A stretch of DNA of 64,000 nucleotides from Deltaproteobacteria bacterium (lineage in GTDB: Bacteria; Myxococcota_A; Polyangia; Nannocystales; Nannocystaceae). Positions 34,893-45,481 of the stretch are shown in pieces; positions within the stretch are counted from its first letter, which is position 1, and each line of letters starts with the position of its first letter. The DNA lies in assembly GCA_016709225.1 (NCBI GenBank), contig JADJEE010000012.1, positions 310,001 to 374,000 of the forward strand, in the 5' to 3' direction. The position numbers and the translations under genes were made by a program. The notes beneath the pieces were generated by a model. It had not been told where the DNA came from. It searched no databases and saw nothing but the letters and a program-made list of their open reading frames with translations.

Positions 34893-36443
34893 TCACGGCC
34901 TCCGCGAGGGCCCGGGTGCGGCCTGCTCGAGGCCGAAATCGCCGGGGAAGTGTTGCAGTGCGCTTCGCACCGGGTACGGCGTCATGCCGCCCATGGCGCA
35001 CAGCGAGGCGTGCTCCATGGTGTCGCAGAGATCGTGCAGCACCGCGAGCTGGCGCGCGGGCTGCTCGCGCGCCAGCAGGCGATCGAGCACCTCGACGCCG
35101 CGGGTGGCACCGATGCGGCACGGCGTGCACTTGCCACACGACTCGATCGCGCAGAACTCGAAGGCGTAGCGGGCCATCTGCGCCATGTCGACGGTGTCGT
35201 CGAACGCCACGATGCCGCCGTGCCCGACGATCGCCCCCTTGGCCGCGAACGCCTCGTAGTCGAGCGGCAGATCGAAGTCGCGCTCGGGGATGTATGCACC
35301 GAGCGGCCCGCCGACCTGCACCGCGCGCAGCGGTCGGCCGCTCGCCGAGCCGCCGCCGTAGTCGTAGAGCAGCTCGCGCAGCGTCACCCCGAAGGCGCGC
35401 TCGACCAGTCCGCCGCGCGCGAGGTTGCCGGCGAGCTGAAACGCCAGCGTGCCGCGCGAACGCCCCGCTCCGAAGTCGCGATAGAACGCGGCGCCCTTGG
35501 CCAGCACGGTGGTGACCGAGGCCAGCGTGACGACGTTGTTGAGCGCGGTCGGTCGCCCGAACAGCCCTTGCTTGGCGGGCACCGGTGGGCGATAGCGGAC
35601 CTGGCCGCGCTTGCCCTCGAGGCTCTCGAGCAGCGCGGTCTCCTCGCCGCACACGTAGCTGCCGGCGCCCATGCGCAACTCGAGCTCGAAGCGACGACCG
35701 CTGCCGAGGATGTCGTCGCCGAGCCAGCCGGCATCGCGGGCCACGGCGATGGCACGGCGCAGCACGGCGGCCGCGTCGGGGTACTCCGAGCGCAGGTAGA
35801 TGTAGCCCTGGGTCGCGCCCACCGCGAGCCCGGCGATCGTCATGCCCTCGACGAGCGTGAACGGATCGCCCTCCATCAGCATGCGATCCGAGAACGTGCC
35901 CGAATCGCCCTCGTCGGCGTTGCAGACGACGTACTTCTGCGACGACGGCGTGTCGAGCACGGTCTTCCACTTGATGCCGGTGGGGAACGCCGCGCCGCCA
36001 CGCCCACGCAGGCCCGACTCGAGCACCGCGGCGACGATCTCGGCCGGCGCCATCGCCAGCGCGTTGCGCAGGCCGACCCCGCCGCCTTTGGCCTCGTAGT
36101 CGGCGACGCTGGTCGGATCGATGAGGCCGACGCGGGCGAAGGTCAGCCGCTCCTGACGCGCGTAGTACGGCAGCGACTCGACCACGCCGTGGCGCAGCGC
36201 GTGGGTGCCACCGCCGAGCATGCCGGCCGCGAGCAGCTGCGGCAGGTCGTCGACGGTGACCGGGCCGTAGGCGATGCGCCCCTGCGGCGTCACGACCTCG
36301 ACCAGCGGCTCGAGCCACATCATGCCGCGCGAGCCGTTGCGAATCACGGTGACGCCCGGCCGGGCGGCGAGCGCGGCCGCGACCGCGTCGGCGCCGACCG
36401 AGCGCGCGGACGCATCCGCAGGCACGTAGACGGTGGTCGTCAT
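34893..36443 (-). CDS. fdsB: Formate dehydrogenase beta subunit (FMN/NADH-binding)
   Basis: The product has 516 residues, homologous to the 51-kDa/NuoF subunit of complex I. The FMN-site glycine-rich motif is GLRGRGGAAFPTGIKW, then NADEGDSGTFSDR and GSYVCGEETALLESLEG for NADH. The 4Fe-4S ligands lie in ESCGKCTPCRIG plus a later Cys in HASLCAMGG. It accepts electrons from FdsA and reduces NAD. The N-terminal ~100 residues include a thioredoxin-like 2Fe-2S-family domain without Cys ligands. ATG 36443 overlaps the fdsG stop (ATGA). The gene ends one base before fdsA. Confidence 0.93.
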   Translation of the reverse strand: MTTTVYVPADASARSVGADAVAAALAARPGVTVIRNGSRGMMWLEPLVEVVTPQGRIAYGPVTVDDLPQLLAAGMLGGGTHALRHGVVESLPYYARQERLTFARVGLIDPTSVADYEAKGGGVGLRNALAMAPAEIVAAVLESGLRGRGGAAFPTGIKWKTVLDTPSSQKYVVCNADEGDSGTFSDRMLMEGDPFTLVEGMTIAGLAVGATQGYIYLRSEYPDAAAVLRRAIAVARDAGWLGDDILGSGRRFELELRMGAGSYVCGEETALLESLEGKRGQVRYRPPVPAKQGLFGRPTALNNVVTLASVTTVLAKGAAFYRDFGAGRSRGTLAFQLAGNLARGGLVERAFGVTLRELLYDYGGGSASGRPLRAVQVGGPLGAYIPERDFDLPLDYEAFAAKGAIVGHGGIVAFDDTVDMAQMARYAFEFCAIESCGKCTPCRIGATRGVEVLDRLLAREQPARQLAVLHDLCDTMEHASLCAMGGMTPYPVRSALQHFPGDFGLEQAAPGPSRRP

Positions 36444-36925
36444 CGCGAATCTCCGTCGAGTTCGTCGAGCAACGCGTCGAGGCGCGTGGGTGTGACGCGA
36501 CCGTGCAGGCGGCCGTCGATCGTCAGCGCCGGGGCACACGCGCAGTTGCCGAGGCAGTAGACCGGCTCGAGTGTGGCCGCGCCGTCGGACCGCGTCTGGC
36601 CGAAGTCGATGCCGAGCCGCGCTCGCGTACGCTCGGCGAGCGCATCGGCGCCCATCGACTTGCAGGCCTCGGCGCGGCACAGCTTGACGACGTGGCGCCC
36701 CGGCGGATGCTCGCGGAAGTCGTGATAGAAGCTCATCACGCCGAGCACCTCGGCGCGCGACAGGTTGAGCGCGTCGGCGAGCGCGGGCACGCAGGCCCGC
36801 GGCACGTGGCCGAGCGCGGCGAGGATGTCGTGCAGCATCGGCAACAGCGCGCCGGGCCGGTCGCGGTGGGCCGCGATCGCGGCCTGCACGGCGCCGCTCA
36901 TCGCCGGTGACATCGATTCACTCAC
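36440..36925 (-). CDS. fdsG: Formate dehydrogenase gamma subunit (NuoE-like, 2Fe-2S)
   Basis: The product has 161 residues, homologous to NuoE. The [2Fe-2S] ligands are Cys in LCRAEACKSMG and CLGNCACAP. Helices at the N-terminus (LHDILAALGHVPRACVPALA) and MSFYHDFREHPPGRH are typical of the 24-kDa subunit. The start is uncertain: GTG 36925 has a GAGG 8 nt upstream and is chosen; ATG 36913 and an upstream ATG at 36991 are alternatives. A TAGCAT hexamer (36963-36968) could be the operon promoter. It heads fdsGBAD and completes the FdsBG electron-output module. Confidence 0.9.
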   Translation of the reverse strand: MSESMSPAMSGAVQAAIAAHRDRPGALLPMLHDILAALGHVPRACVPALADALNLSRAEVLGVMSFYHDFREHPPGRHVVKLCRAEACKSMGADALAERTRARLGIDFGQTRSDGAATLEPVYCLGNCACAPALTIDGRLHGRVTPTRLDALLDELDGDSR

Positions 36926-37049
36926 CGCAGACACCTCGTCGCGCACGCATGCATGGCAGGGCATGCTACCGCCGCGGGCCGGCGCATGCATGTGCGTCGG
37001 CTCAAGGGGTGACCACGGGCGCGGCCGCGCGGGGGGCCGGACGTGCGTC

Positions 37050-37532
37050 TCAGGCCGCGACGTCCACCGACACTGCCCGCAGCACGCGCACGAGCACCTC
37101 GGGGTCCAGCTGCACGAGCATGCCGCGGCGCCCGCCGTTGATGTAGATGGTCGGCAACGCGAGGACCGAGCGCTCGACGTAGATCGGCAGCGGACGCCGC
37201 AGACCGAACGGCGAGGTGCCCCCGACCTGATACCCGCTGTGGCGATCGGCGAGCGCCGGGCTGCAGGGCTCGATCGACTTGACGCCGAGCTGCCGCGCGA
37301 GCCCCTTGGTGGAGACTTGGCGGTCGCCGTGCATCAGCACCACCAACGCACGGGCCTGCTCGTCGTGCATGACGAGGGTCTTGATCACCGCGTGCTCGTC
37401 GACCCCGAGGCACGCTGCACTGTGGGCCGTGCCGCCGTGCGGCTCCCAGTCGTAGGTGTGGGGCACGAAGGCGACCCCGTGCTCGCGCAGCACCCGGATC
37501 GCAGCGGTGACGGGGAGATTGGGCTTGGCCAT
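37050..37532 (-). CDS. YbaK/EbsC-type aminoacyl-tRNA deacylase
   Basis: The product has 160 residues. The fold is recognised by VIKTLVMHDEQARALVVLMH and STKGLARQLGVKSIEPCSPA, followed by GYQVGGTSPFGLRRPLPIYV, the YbaK active-site and pocket region with the Lys in VIKTL. YbaK clears Cys-tRNA(Pro) and other mischarged tRNAs. ATG 37532 is preferred over an upstream start at 37580, which lacks homology. A TACCCT hexamer lies upstream. Divergent to the histidine kinase, with 168 bp between starts. Confidence 0.88.
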   Translation of the reverse strand: MAKPNLPVTAAIRVLREHGVAFVPHTYDWEPHGGTAHSAACLGVDEHAVIKTLVMHDEQARALVVLMHGDRQVSTKGLARQLGVKSIEPCSPALADRHSGYQVGGTSPFGLRRPLPIYVERSVLALPTIYINGGRRGMLVQLDPEVLVRVLRAVSVDVAA

Positions 37533-37680
37533 CGCGACGGCGCTCTCGCGGGCGAGAGGGTAGCGCGGCCCCTGCCCCACGGTCGTCGTCGCCCCGCCTC
37601 GGCGCCCGAGCCAGCGCCCGTCGCCACCGGGGCAGACGTGGCTCGGGCGGCGGTGCGCGCGTACGGCCCCACGGAGTCGC

Positions 37681-37686
37681 TATCCT
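37681..37686 (+). promoter_or_regulatory. -10-like TATCCT before the hybrid kinase
   Basis: TATCCT ends 14 nt before ATG 37701, predicting a leader under 10 nt. No -35 box is recognisable. Confidence 0.42.
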
Positions 37687-37700
37687 CGCAGTTCCTGTCG

Positions 37701-39920
37701 ATGACGGCGTTCGCCCCCGACCTGCTCGAGGACCGCGAGGGCTTCGCCGCGCGGCTGCAGGCGTTGCTGGAGCGCGCCCGAGTCGAGCTGGATGCCGCGT
37801 GGATCGCCGTTGCCGAGAGCAGCAGCCCCGACGGCGCGCTCGCGCTGCGGTGGCGCGCCGGGGTCGGGCACGACGACATCGAGGTCGACCGCGATCGCAT
37901 CGCGTGCTGGTCGGCGCCCGGTCGCACGTCGCCGCCGTGGGCGATCGCGCTGGCGGTCGAACCCGCGATCGATGCCCGACCCGACGCCGCGCTGGCGTTC
38001 CACTGCGAGCGCGCGCCGGAGCCGGAGCTGCTGTCGTCGCTGTGCGTCGCGCTGACGCGGGGCCTGTCGGCCAACCGCGAGGCGCAGCTGGCCCGACTCG
38101 CGCTCGCGGCGATGCGGGCCTCGGCCGATCCCATCGAGATCTCCGATCGTCACGCACGGCTGGCGTGGGTCAACGACGCGTGGCGGCGCATCTACGGCTA
38201 CCGCGACGACGAAGCCGTCGGCCGTACCGTCGCCGAGCTGTTGCGTGACCCGGAAACACCGCGACACGACCCCGCCTTCTATCAGTTCTCGATGCAGGTG
38301 ATCACCACGGGACACGACTGGCTGGGCATGCTCGTGAGCCGCGCCAAGGGCGGCCAACAAGTGTACGCGGAGACGGCCGTCGCACCCTTCGACGCCGGCG
38401 CGCAGGGCTTCCTGGGCAACATCGCGATCCGCCGCAACCTCGCGCACCGGATCGAGCGCGAGGAGGCGCTCGCCCGCGCGCACCAGGAGTTCCGCGCGGT
38501 GCTGGCCGCGTTGCCCGACGCGGTCGTGGTGCTGCGCTCGCGCAGGATCTACTTCGCCAACGCCGCGTTCCTCCGGGTCGTCGACCAGCCCGAGGCCGCG
38601 GTGATCGGTCGCCCGCCCGCGGCGTTCGTGCACCCCGACGATCACCACCTGCTGCTGCCCGACGCGGTGCCACCGACACGCATGCGGATGGTGCGTCGCG
38701 ACGGCACCACGCGATTGCTCGACGTCAGCACCGCGGGCTCGGTGTCCTTCGAGGGTGCGCCGGCGATGATCGTCATCGGCCGCGACCTCACCGAGGTACG
38801 CGTGGCGGAGGAGCAGCTCTCTCGCGCCGAGCGGTTGTGGGCGCTGGGTTCACTCGCCGCTGGCGTCGCCCACGAGATCAACAATCCGCTCTCCTACGTG
38901 ATCCTCAACCTCGAGCTGCTCGCCGACGAGCTGCGCGGCGGCCCGCTGCAGGAGCCGGTCACCGAGTCACTCGAGGGTGCGCATCGCATCCTCCGCATCG
39001 CCGACGAGCTGCGCGGATTCTCGCGGGGCGATCGCGGCGAGGGCGACGTGGTGGAGATCGAGCGAGCGGTCACCGCCGCGATCAACATCACGCAGAACCT
39101 CATCCGACACCGCGCCACGCTGATCCGCGAGCTCACGCCGGGCCTGCACGCTCGCATCCCCGAGGGGCCGCTGGTGCAGGCGTTGGTCAACCTGCTGACC
39201 AACGCCGCCCACGCGCTGCCCGAGCAACGACGCGACCATCGCATCACGGTGCGCTCGCGCGTCGGCGAGCACGACGACATCGAGCTCGAGGTGCAGGACA
39301 CCGGCACCGGCATCACCCCCGAGCTGCTGTCGCGGATGTTCGATCCGTTCTTCACCACCAAGCCTGCTGGCAAGGGCTCGGGCCTCGGCCTGGCGATCAC
39401 CCGGCGCATCGTCGAGCAGGTCGGCGGACGCATCGAGGTGTCGACCGAGGTCGGCGCGGGCACCTGCGTGCGCCTGCGACTGCCGGCCTCCGAGGAGGCC
39501 GAGCACGTCGCCAGCGGCACGCCGCCGCAGCCGCTCGGCCCGGGACAGCACCTGCGACTGCTGGTGATCGACGACGACGTCGGTGTGGCGCGAGCGCTGG
39601 GTCGCCTGCTGCGGCAGCACCAGGTCGACTTCGAGCACGACCCCGCACGGGCACGCGATCGGCTGCTGGCCGGCGAGCAATTCGACGCGGTCCTGTGCGA
39701 TGTCATGATGCCGGGTCTCGACGGCCCCTCCCTCTACGAGGCGGTCGTCGCCGCCGAACCGGCGCTGGCGCGGCGCATCATCTTCATGACCGGCGGTGCC
39801 TTCACCGACGAGGCCGCGACGTTCCTGGCCCGGGTCGGGCCGGTGTTGATGAAGCCGTTCGTCCGCGCCGAGGTACACGCCCGCATCGAGGCGATCGTGC
39901 GCGCCGCCGCGGCGCCATGA
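37701..39920 (+). CDS. Hybrid sensor histidine kinase with two PAS-like domains and receiver
   Basis: The product has 739 residues and no membrane helix, so it is cytosolic. About 1-125 is an uncharacterised input domain; PAS-like domains follow at about 130-245 (HARLAWVNDAWRRIYGYRDD) and 260-370. The phospho-acceptor is His391 in AGVAHEINNPLSY, the ATP domain shows the N box (LVNLLTNAAHA), G1 (DTGTGI), F box (DPFFTTK) and G2 (GSGLGLAI). A receiver follows, with Asp667 in CDVMMPGLDG and the Lys in LMKPF. ATG 37701 was chosen because upstream residues lack homology. No separate output regulator is adjacent. Ligand and output pathway are unknown. Confidence 0.9.
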   Translation: MTAFAPDLLEDREGFAARLQALLERARVELDAAWIAVAESSSPDGALALRWRAGVGHDDIEVDRDRIACWSAPGRTSPPWAIALAVEPAIDARPDAALAFHCERAPEPELLSSLCVALTRGLSANREAQLARLALAAMRASADPIEISDRHARLAWVNDAWRRIYGYRDDEAVGRTVAELLRDPETPRHDPAFYQFSMQVITTGHDWLGMLVSRAKGGQQVYAETAVAPFDAGAQGFLGNIAIRRNLAHRIEREEALARAHQEFRAVLAALPDAVVVLRSRRIYFANAAFLRVVDQPEAAVIGRPPAAFVHPDDHHLLLPDAVPPTRMRMVRRDGTTRLLDVSTAGSVSFEGAPAMIVIGRDLTEVRVAEEQLSRAERLWALGSLAAGVAHEINNPLSYVILNLELLADELRGGPLQEPVTESLEGAHRILRIADELRGFSRGDRGEGDVVEIERAVTAAINITQNLIRHRATLIRELTPGLHARIPEGPLVQALVNLLTNAAHALPEQRRDHRITVRSRVGEHDDIELEVQDTGTGITPELLSRMFDPFFTTKPAGKGSGLGLAITRRIVEQVGGRIEVSTEVGAGTCVRLRLPASEEAEHVASGTPPQPLGPGQHLRLLVIDDDVGVARALGRLLRQHQVDFEHDPARARDRLLAGEQFDAVLCDVMMPGLDGPSLYEAVVAAEPALARRIIFMTGGAFTDEAATFLARVGPVLMKPFVRAEVHARIEAIVRAAAAP

Positions 39921-40375
39921 TTCGCCGATTTCTTGCGGCCGTGCGCGGTCGCGTGCTAGCGCGGTCGGTCATGCAGCTCGCGCTCTACGTGCACAATCTC
40001 GCCTCGCGAACCGACGCCCCAACGGCGGGCACCGGACGCGTCTGCGGCATGGCCGTGGGCGAGTCGCCCGACATCGTCGCGTGGGATCCCGAACGCACCG
40101 TGCGCTCGTTCGCCGAGTTCCGCTGCGCCGCCGACGTCGAGGACCCGGTCACGCTGGTGCAGCTGGCGGTCGGCAAGTGCTTCGCGGTGAGCGGCGCGAG
40201 CCCGCCGGGCCGCACCATCGAGTACAGCGGCCACGGCTGCGAGCTGCGCCTGGCGCTGGAGCCCGGCTTCGACGACGCCCACGCCGTGCTCGAGCCGCTG
40301 CTGCAGCTCGCGCGCGGGCTGGCGGTCCGCAACGGCCGCCTGGTGAGCACGCCGGCTGCGTCGCTGTCGGTCTGA
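39917..40375 (+). CDS. Uncharacterised protein, OsmC-like-sized
   Basis: The frame begins with ATG 39917, overlapping the kinase stop by 4 bp (ATGA), and codes 152 residues; a second ATG at 39971 (MQLALYVHNLASR) is also possible. The sequence looks coding (GMAVGESPDIVAWDPERTVR then FAEFRCAADVEDPVTLVQLA), with 4 Cys and no signal or membrane segment. The antisense frame is open too but has no protein character. Coupling to the kinase suggests a related role. I do not recognise a family. Confidence 0.6.
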   Translation: MIRRFLAAVRGRVLARSVMQLALYVHNLASRTDAPTAGTGRVCGMAVGESPDIVAWDPERTVRSFAEFRCAADVEDPVTLVQLAVGKCFAVSGASPPGRTIEYSGHGCELRLALEPGFDDAHAVLEPLLQLARGLAVRNGRLVSTPAASLSV

Positions 40376-40391
40376 TGCGACCATCGCGTCG

Positions 40392-40964
40392 ATGCCGACC
40401 TGGTCGTTCGTCCGTCACGGCGAGAGCATTGCCAACGCCCAGCAGTGGTTCGCCGGGCACAGCGACGCACCGCTGACCGAGCGCGGACGTGCCCAGGCCG
40501 AGGCGCTGCGCGAGGTGCTGCGGCCGCTCGCGCTCGACCGCGTGCTGTGTTCGGACCTCGCACGCGCCCGAGACACCTGCGCCATCGCGATGGCAGGGCG
40601 CTCGCTGCCGACCGAGCACAGCGACGCCCTGCGCGAGCGCAACTGCGGCACCTGGGAGCGACGCACGCTCGCCGATCTCGAACACACCGGCGACCTTGCG
40701 CTGCTGGCCGATTTCGAGGGGCAGCCGCCGGGCGGCGAGAGCCTGCGCGCGGTGACGCGGCGGGTGCTGACCTTCTTGGCCGCGCGCGAGGTGGACCACG
40801 GCCACACGCTGGTCGTCGCCCACGGCGCGATGATGCGGGGCGTGCTCGGCACCATCGACGGCCTCGGTCGCGACGGCATCGCGAGCTGGCGCCTGGCCAA
40901 CTGCGAGGTCGTCACGCGCGAGCTGCCGCGCGGCCGGCTCGCCGCCATCCTCGCCACGCTGTGA
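40392..40964 (+). CDS. Histidine phosphatase family protein (phosphoglycerate mutase-like)
   Basis: The product has 190 residues. The catalytic RHG motif is at VRHGESIANAQQWF, the second arginine in CSDLARARDTC, and the late His in VVAHGAMMRGVLG. Such enzymes remove phosphate from small molecules or proteins via a phospho-His intermediate. Specificity (mutase, alpha-ribazole phosphatase or others) cannot be read from sequence. Start ATG 40392. It ends 4 bp before the convergent kinase gene. Confidence 0.88.
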   Translation: MPTWSFVRHGESIANAQQWFAGHSDAPLTERGRAQAEALREVLRPLALDRVLCSDLARARDTCAIAMAGRSLPTEHSDALRERNCGTWERRTLADLEHTGDLALLADFEGQPPGGESLRAVTRRVLTFLAAREVDHGHTLVVAHGAMMRGVLGTIDGLGRDGIASWRLANCEVVTRELPRGRLAAILATL

Positions 40965-40968
40965 GGCG

Positions 40969-42321
<1,353 letters not shown>

Positions 42322-42328
42322 CTTCGCC

Positions 42329-42334
42329 AGTCTA
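42329..42334 (-). promoter_or_regulatory. -10-like TAGACT, leaderless spacing
   Basis: TAGACT on the minus strand ends 7 nt before GTG 42321, so transcription should start at the start codon. Confidence 0.5.
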
Positions 42335-42459
42335 GCAGCGGCGCGGGCGCAGCTGCAAAGGGGGCCGGGGGCGGCGGCGCGGCGCGAGGGTCCGCGGTCG
42401 GGGACGGGGCCTCGCGGGCCCGACTTTGGGGCCGTGGCGCCCGCGGAGTGCCGCGCGCG

Positions 42460-44526
42460 TCAGTCGGCGGCGTCCTCGAGCGCGGCCGGCCCGAGCTCCA
42501 GCAGCCGCTCGAACACCGCCTCGTCGATGCGGCGCACGCCCAGCGCCTCGGCCTTGGCCAGCTTGCTCCCGGGTGACTCACCCACCAGCACGGCGGTGGT
42601 CTTCTTGGACACGCTGCCGCTCAGCTTGCCGCCACGCGCGAGCACGGCGGCCTCCGCGGCCTCACGGGTGTGACGCGCGAGCGTGCCGGTGATGACCAGC
42701 GAGACCCCGGCCAGCAGATCGTTGCGTCCTCCCTCGGGCTCGGGGTCGTGGGCGACGACGCCGCCGTCGCGCAGGCGCGCGATCAGCTGCACGTTCTCGG
42801 GCTCGGCGGCCCAGGCCTTGATCGACGCCGCCATCACCGGGCCCACACCGTCGACCCCTGCGAGCTGGTCCTCGTCGGCGCCGAGCACCGCCGTGAGCTC
42901 GAGGTAGCGCCGCGCGAGCACCCGCGCGCCCGCAGTGCCGACATGGCGGATGCCGAGCGCGACCAACACCTGCGCCAGCGGACGCGTGCGCGCGCGATCG
43001 ATCGCCGACAGCAGATTGGTCACCGAGGTGTCGCCAAAGCCCTCGAGCTGCAGCAGATCCTCCCGACGCAGGAAGAAGATGTCACCCGGCATGCGCACGA
43101 GCCCCTTCGAGAGCAGCTGATCGACCGTGCGATAGCCGAGCCCCTCGATGTCCATCGCGCCGCGGCTCGCGAAGTGGAACAGGTACTCGCGCACGCGACT
43201 GGGGCACTCGAAACCGCCGGTGCAGCGCGCGACCTTCTCGCTGCCCACGCGCTCGATCGGGTGGTGACACGCGGGGCAGTGGCTCGGCATCTGCCACACG
43301 AGCTCGCTGCCATCACGCCGGCTCGGCACCGGCCCGACCACCTCGGGAATGACGTCGCCGGCGCGGCGCACGATCACCATGTCGCCGATGCGGACATCCT
43401 TGCGCGCGACCTCGTCGGCGTTGTGCAGCGTCGCCATGCCCACGGTCGCGCCGCCGACGAACACCGGCTCGAGCACCGCGAACGGCGTGGCCGCACCGGT
43501 GCGCCCGATGTTGATCTCGATGTTGCGCAGCCTGGTGACCTGCTCCTCGGGCGGGAACTTGAACGCGATGGCCCAGCGCGGCGCCTTGGCGGTGAAGCCG
43601 AGCTCGCGCTGCTCCGCGAGGCGGTCGACCTTCACGACCACGCCGTCGGTCTGGTACGCGCGGTGTGCCCGCTGCTCCTGCGCCGCCGCCACATAGGCCA
43701 GCGCCCCGGCGAGATCGTCGACGCGTGCGCTCGCGGGGTTCTTGGCGAAGCCCAGCGCGGCGAGGTAGTCGAGCGTGTCCCAGTGCGAGTCGAGTCGCGG
43801 CCCACCCTCGAGCCGACCGAGCTGGTAGATCCAGATGTCGAGCTCGCGCGAGGCGGTCACCTGCGGATCTTTCTGGCGCACCGAGCCCGCGGCGGCATTG
43901 CGCGGGTTGGCGAACGCGCGCGCGTCGGCCTCGGCCTGGCGACGGTTGAGCGCGTCGAAGGCCGCCAGCGGCATGTAGACCTCGCCGCGCACCTCGAGCA
44001 GGGCGGGCACCTCACCGCGCAGGCGCTGGGGCACCGACGCGATCGCGCGGAGGTTCTGCGTGACGTCTTCGCCGGTGGTGCCGTCGCCCCGGGTGGCGCC
44101 GAGCACGAGCTCGCCGTGTTCGTAGGTCAGCGCGATCGCGAGGCCGTCGATCTTGAGCTCGCAGGTGTACGCGCGCGGTACGTGTCCGAGCTGCTTGGTG
44201 AGCCGCTCCTCCCACGTGCGCAGGTCGTCGTCGCCGAGCGCGTTGTCGAGCGAGAACATCCGCGACACGTGGACCACCGGTGCGAACGCACCCGAGGGCG
44301 CGGCGCCCACGGCCTGGGTCGGCGAGTCGTCAGCGGCCAGTGCCGGATGCTCGTGCTCGATCGCCGCCAGCTCGCGGACCAGCGCGTCATACTCGGCGTC
44401 GTCGATCTCGGGGGCGTCGTCGCGGTGGTAGCGATCGGCGTGGTAGCGGATCTGCTGGCGCAGCTGCTGCGCGCGCGCGACCACGTCGTCGGCGGGGGAC
44501 TTGGACTTGGAGCTGCGCTTGGCCAC
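42460..44526 (-). CDS. ligA: NAD-dependent DNA ligase
   Basis: The product has 688 residues, the normal LigA length. The adenylation motif CELKIDGLAIAL gives active-site Lys125. The N-terminal Ia domain has the NAD-binding HADRYHRDD-like residues (QIRYHADRY). The zinc finger is CPACHHPIE with CTGGFEC, then helix-hairpin-helix repeats (AMDIEGLGYRTVDQLLS) and a C-terminal BRCT (VSLVITGTLARHTREAAEAA). It seals nicks in replication and repair. GTG 44526 is the likely start; the product then reads MAKRSSKSKS, a basic tail. A TAGCCT hexamer lies 13 nt upstream. Confidence 0.95.
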   Translation of the reverse strand: MAKRSSKSKSPADDVVARAQQLRQQIRYHADRYHRDDAPEIDDAEYDALVRELAAIEHEHPALAADDSPTQAVGAAPSGAFAPVVHVSRMFSLDNALGDDDLRTWEERLTKQLGHVPRAYTCELKIDGLAIALTYEHGELVLGATRGDGTTGEDVTQNLRAIASVPQRLRGEVPALLEVRGEVYMPLAAFDALNRRQAEADARAFANPRNAAAGSVRQKDPQVTASRELDIWIYQLGRLEGGPRLDSHWDTLDYLAALGFAKNPASARVDDLAGALAYVAAAQEQRAHRAYQTDGVVVKVDRLAEQRELGFTAKAPRWAIAFKFPPEEQVTRLRNIEINIGRTGAATPFAVLEPVFVGGATVGMATLHNADEVARKDVRIGDMVIVRRAGDVIPEVVGPVPSRRDGSELVWQMPSHCPACHHPIERVGSEKVARCTGGFECPSRVREYLFHFASRGAMDIEGLGYRTVDQLLSKGLVRMPGDIFFLRREDLLQLEGFGDTSVTNLLSAIDRARTRPLAQVLVALGIRHVGTAGARVLARRYLELTAVLGADEDQLAGVDGVGPVMAASIKAWAAEPENVQLIARLRDGGVVAHDPEPEGGRNDLLAGVSLVITGTLARHTREAAEAAVLARGGKLSGSVSKKTTAVLVGESPGSKLAKAEALGVRRIDEAVFERLLELGPAALEDAAD

Positions 44527-44589
44527 CGGTGCGCGCGCGAGGCTAGCAGGGCTGCGTCAACGCGATCGCCGCCCGGCCCACCGCCGCGT

Positions 44590-44967
44590 TCAGGCCCGCC
44601 AGAGCGCGACGCCCTTGTATGCGACCGCGTCGTCGATGGCGCCCCGCACCCGCGACGCCAGCGCCTCGGCGGCGTCGCGATCGGTGCGCGAGAACTGCAG
44701 GCACACGCCCTCGTCCGAGGCCCCGGGCACACCACCGAGCGCGCCCTCGTCGAGCGCCCACAGCTGCATGCGCGCGCCCAACATGCCGCGACGGAAGGTG
44801 CACGATGCGAACTCCTCCACGTCGATCACGATCTTGCGGGTCGCGCTGCGCTGCACGTCGAGCTCGAGCACCACGGCCGCGCCGCCAAAGCCGACACGTC
44901 CCCGCACCTCGCCGCTGACCCCGAGCGGGTCTCGAATGGTGAACGCCACCGCCACGTTGGCCGGCAT
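44590..44967 (-). CDS. Uncharacterised small beta-rich protein
   Basis: The frame is open to 45477, but only the part from about ATG 44967 (MPANVAVAFTIRDPLGVSGE) looks like protein: about 125 residues with alternating strands and one helix (AAEALASRVRGAIDDAVA). It resembles a PH-like fold in outline only. Cys are few and there is no signal. It lies between ligA and a 514-bp gap on the same strand. No family recognised; start uncertain. Confidence 0.5.
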   Translation of the reverse strand: MPANVAVAFTIRDPLGVSGEVRGRVGFGGAAVVLELDVQRSATRKIVIDVEEFASCTFRRGMLGARMQLWALDEGALGGVPGASDEGVCLQFSRTDRDAAEALASRVRGAIDDAVAYKGVALWRA

Positions 44968-45481
44968 TCTTGGCGCCAGTTGCAGGGACTTGCAATCGTG
45001 CCCTCGGAGGTGGCGTGTCGCGCCCCCACGCCAGCCGACCCGCGCGGTGTCGGGGCCTGGCACAAACATCGTTCCAAGGCGTCCTTGGGCTTCTGCGGCG
45101 CGCTGCGGCACCGTCACGTCGACGCGCGCTGCCGTGGTCCGTCGTCCTTCCGGCCACGCACGCGGCCAGGGCAACGCAAAGAGGGATGCGTGAGATCCGG
45201 CGGCCGCGCCCGGCCACGCGGCGACGATGGGCGAACGACCTCCCGAGCCGCTCGCCACTGTGCTCGCTGCGCGCCGCTGGTGCCCGACAAATGCCGTTCC
45301 GACCGCGTGCTGGCGTCGACACCCCGCCCCGTCAAACTTGAAGCACTTTGCGTAATGGGATAACCATCTTGGAGGCTGCCGACTCGTCGTCTGCCGCCAC
45401 GAGCGTTGGCCTGCAGCAGGCGCGGCCGGTGTCCATGTGCCGGCCCTCCGGCGTCGGCATCCCCCGAGGACGAGCACCGCG
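44968..45481. other. 514-bp intergenic stretch
   Basis: This gap lies between two divergent genes. Long frames cross it on both strands, but none has protein character. It contains one AT-richer patch, 45337-45370, where TTGAAG (45338-45343) is followed after 17 nt by TAACCA (45361-45366). That is a plausible sigma70-type promoter for the kinase gene at 45482. I see no repeat or RNA gene in the rest. Confidence 0.45.

Noticed and set aside
31711..35515. Very long plus-strand open frame opposite fdsA and fdsB
   Set aside because: It is antisense to genes with complete Fe-S and molybdopterin motifs; its translation has no recognisable domain.
39956..40384. Minus-strand ORF opposite the small gene after the hybrid kinase
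   Set aside because: The plus-strand frame is coupled to the kinase stop by ATGA and has better protein character, so the minus-strand frame is treated as a shadow.
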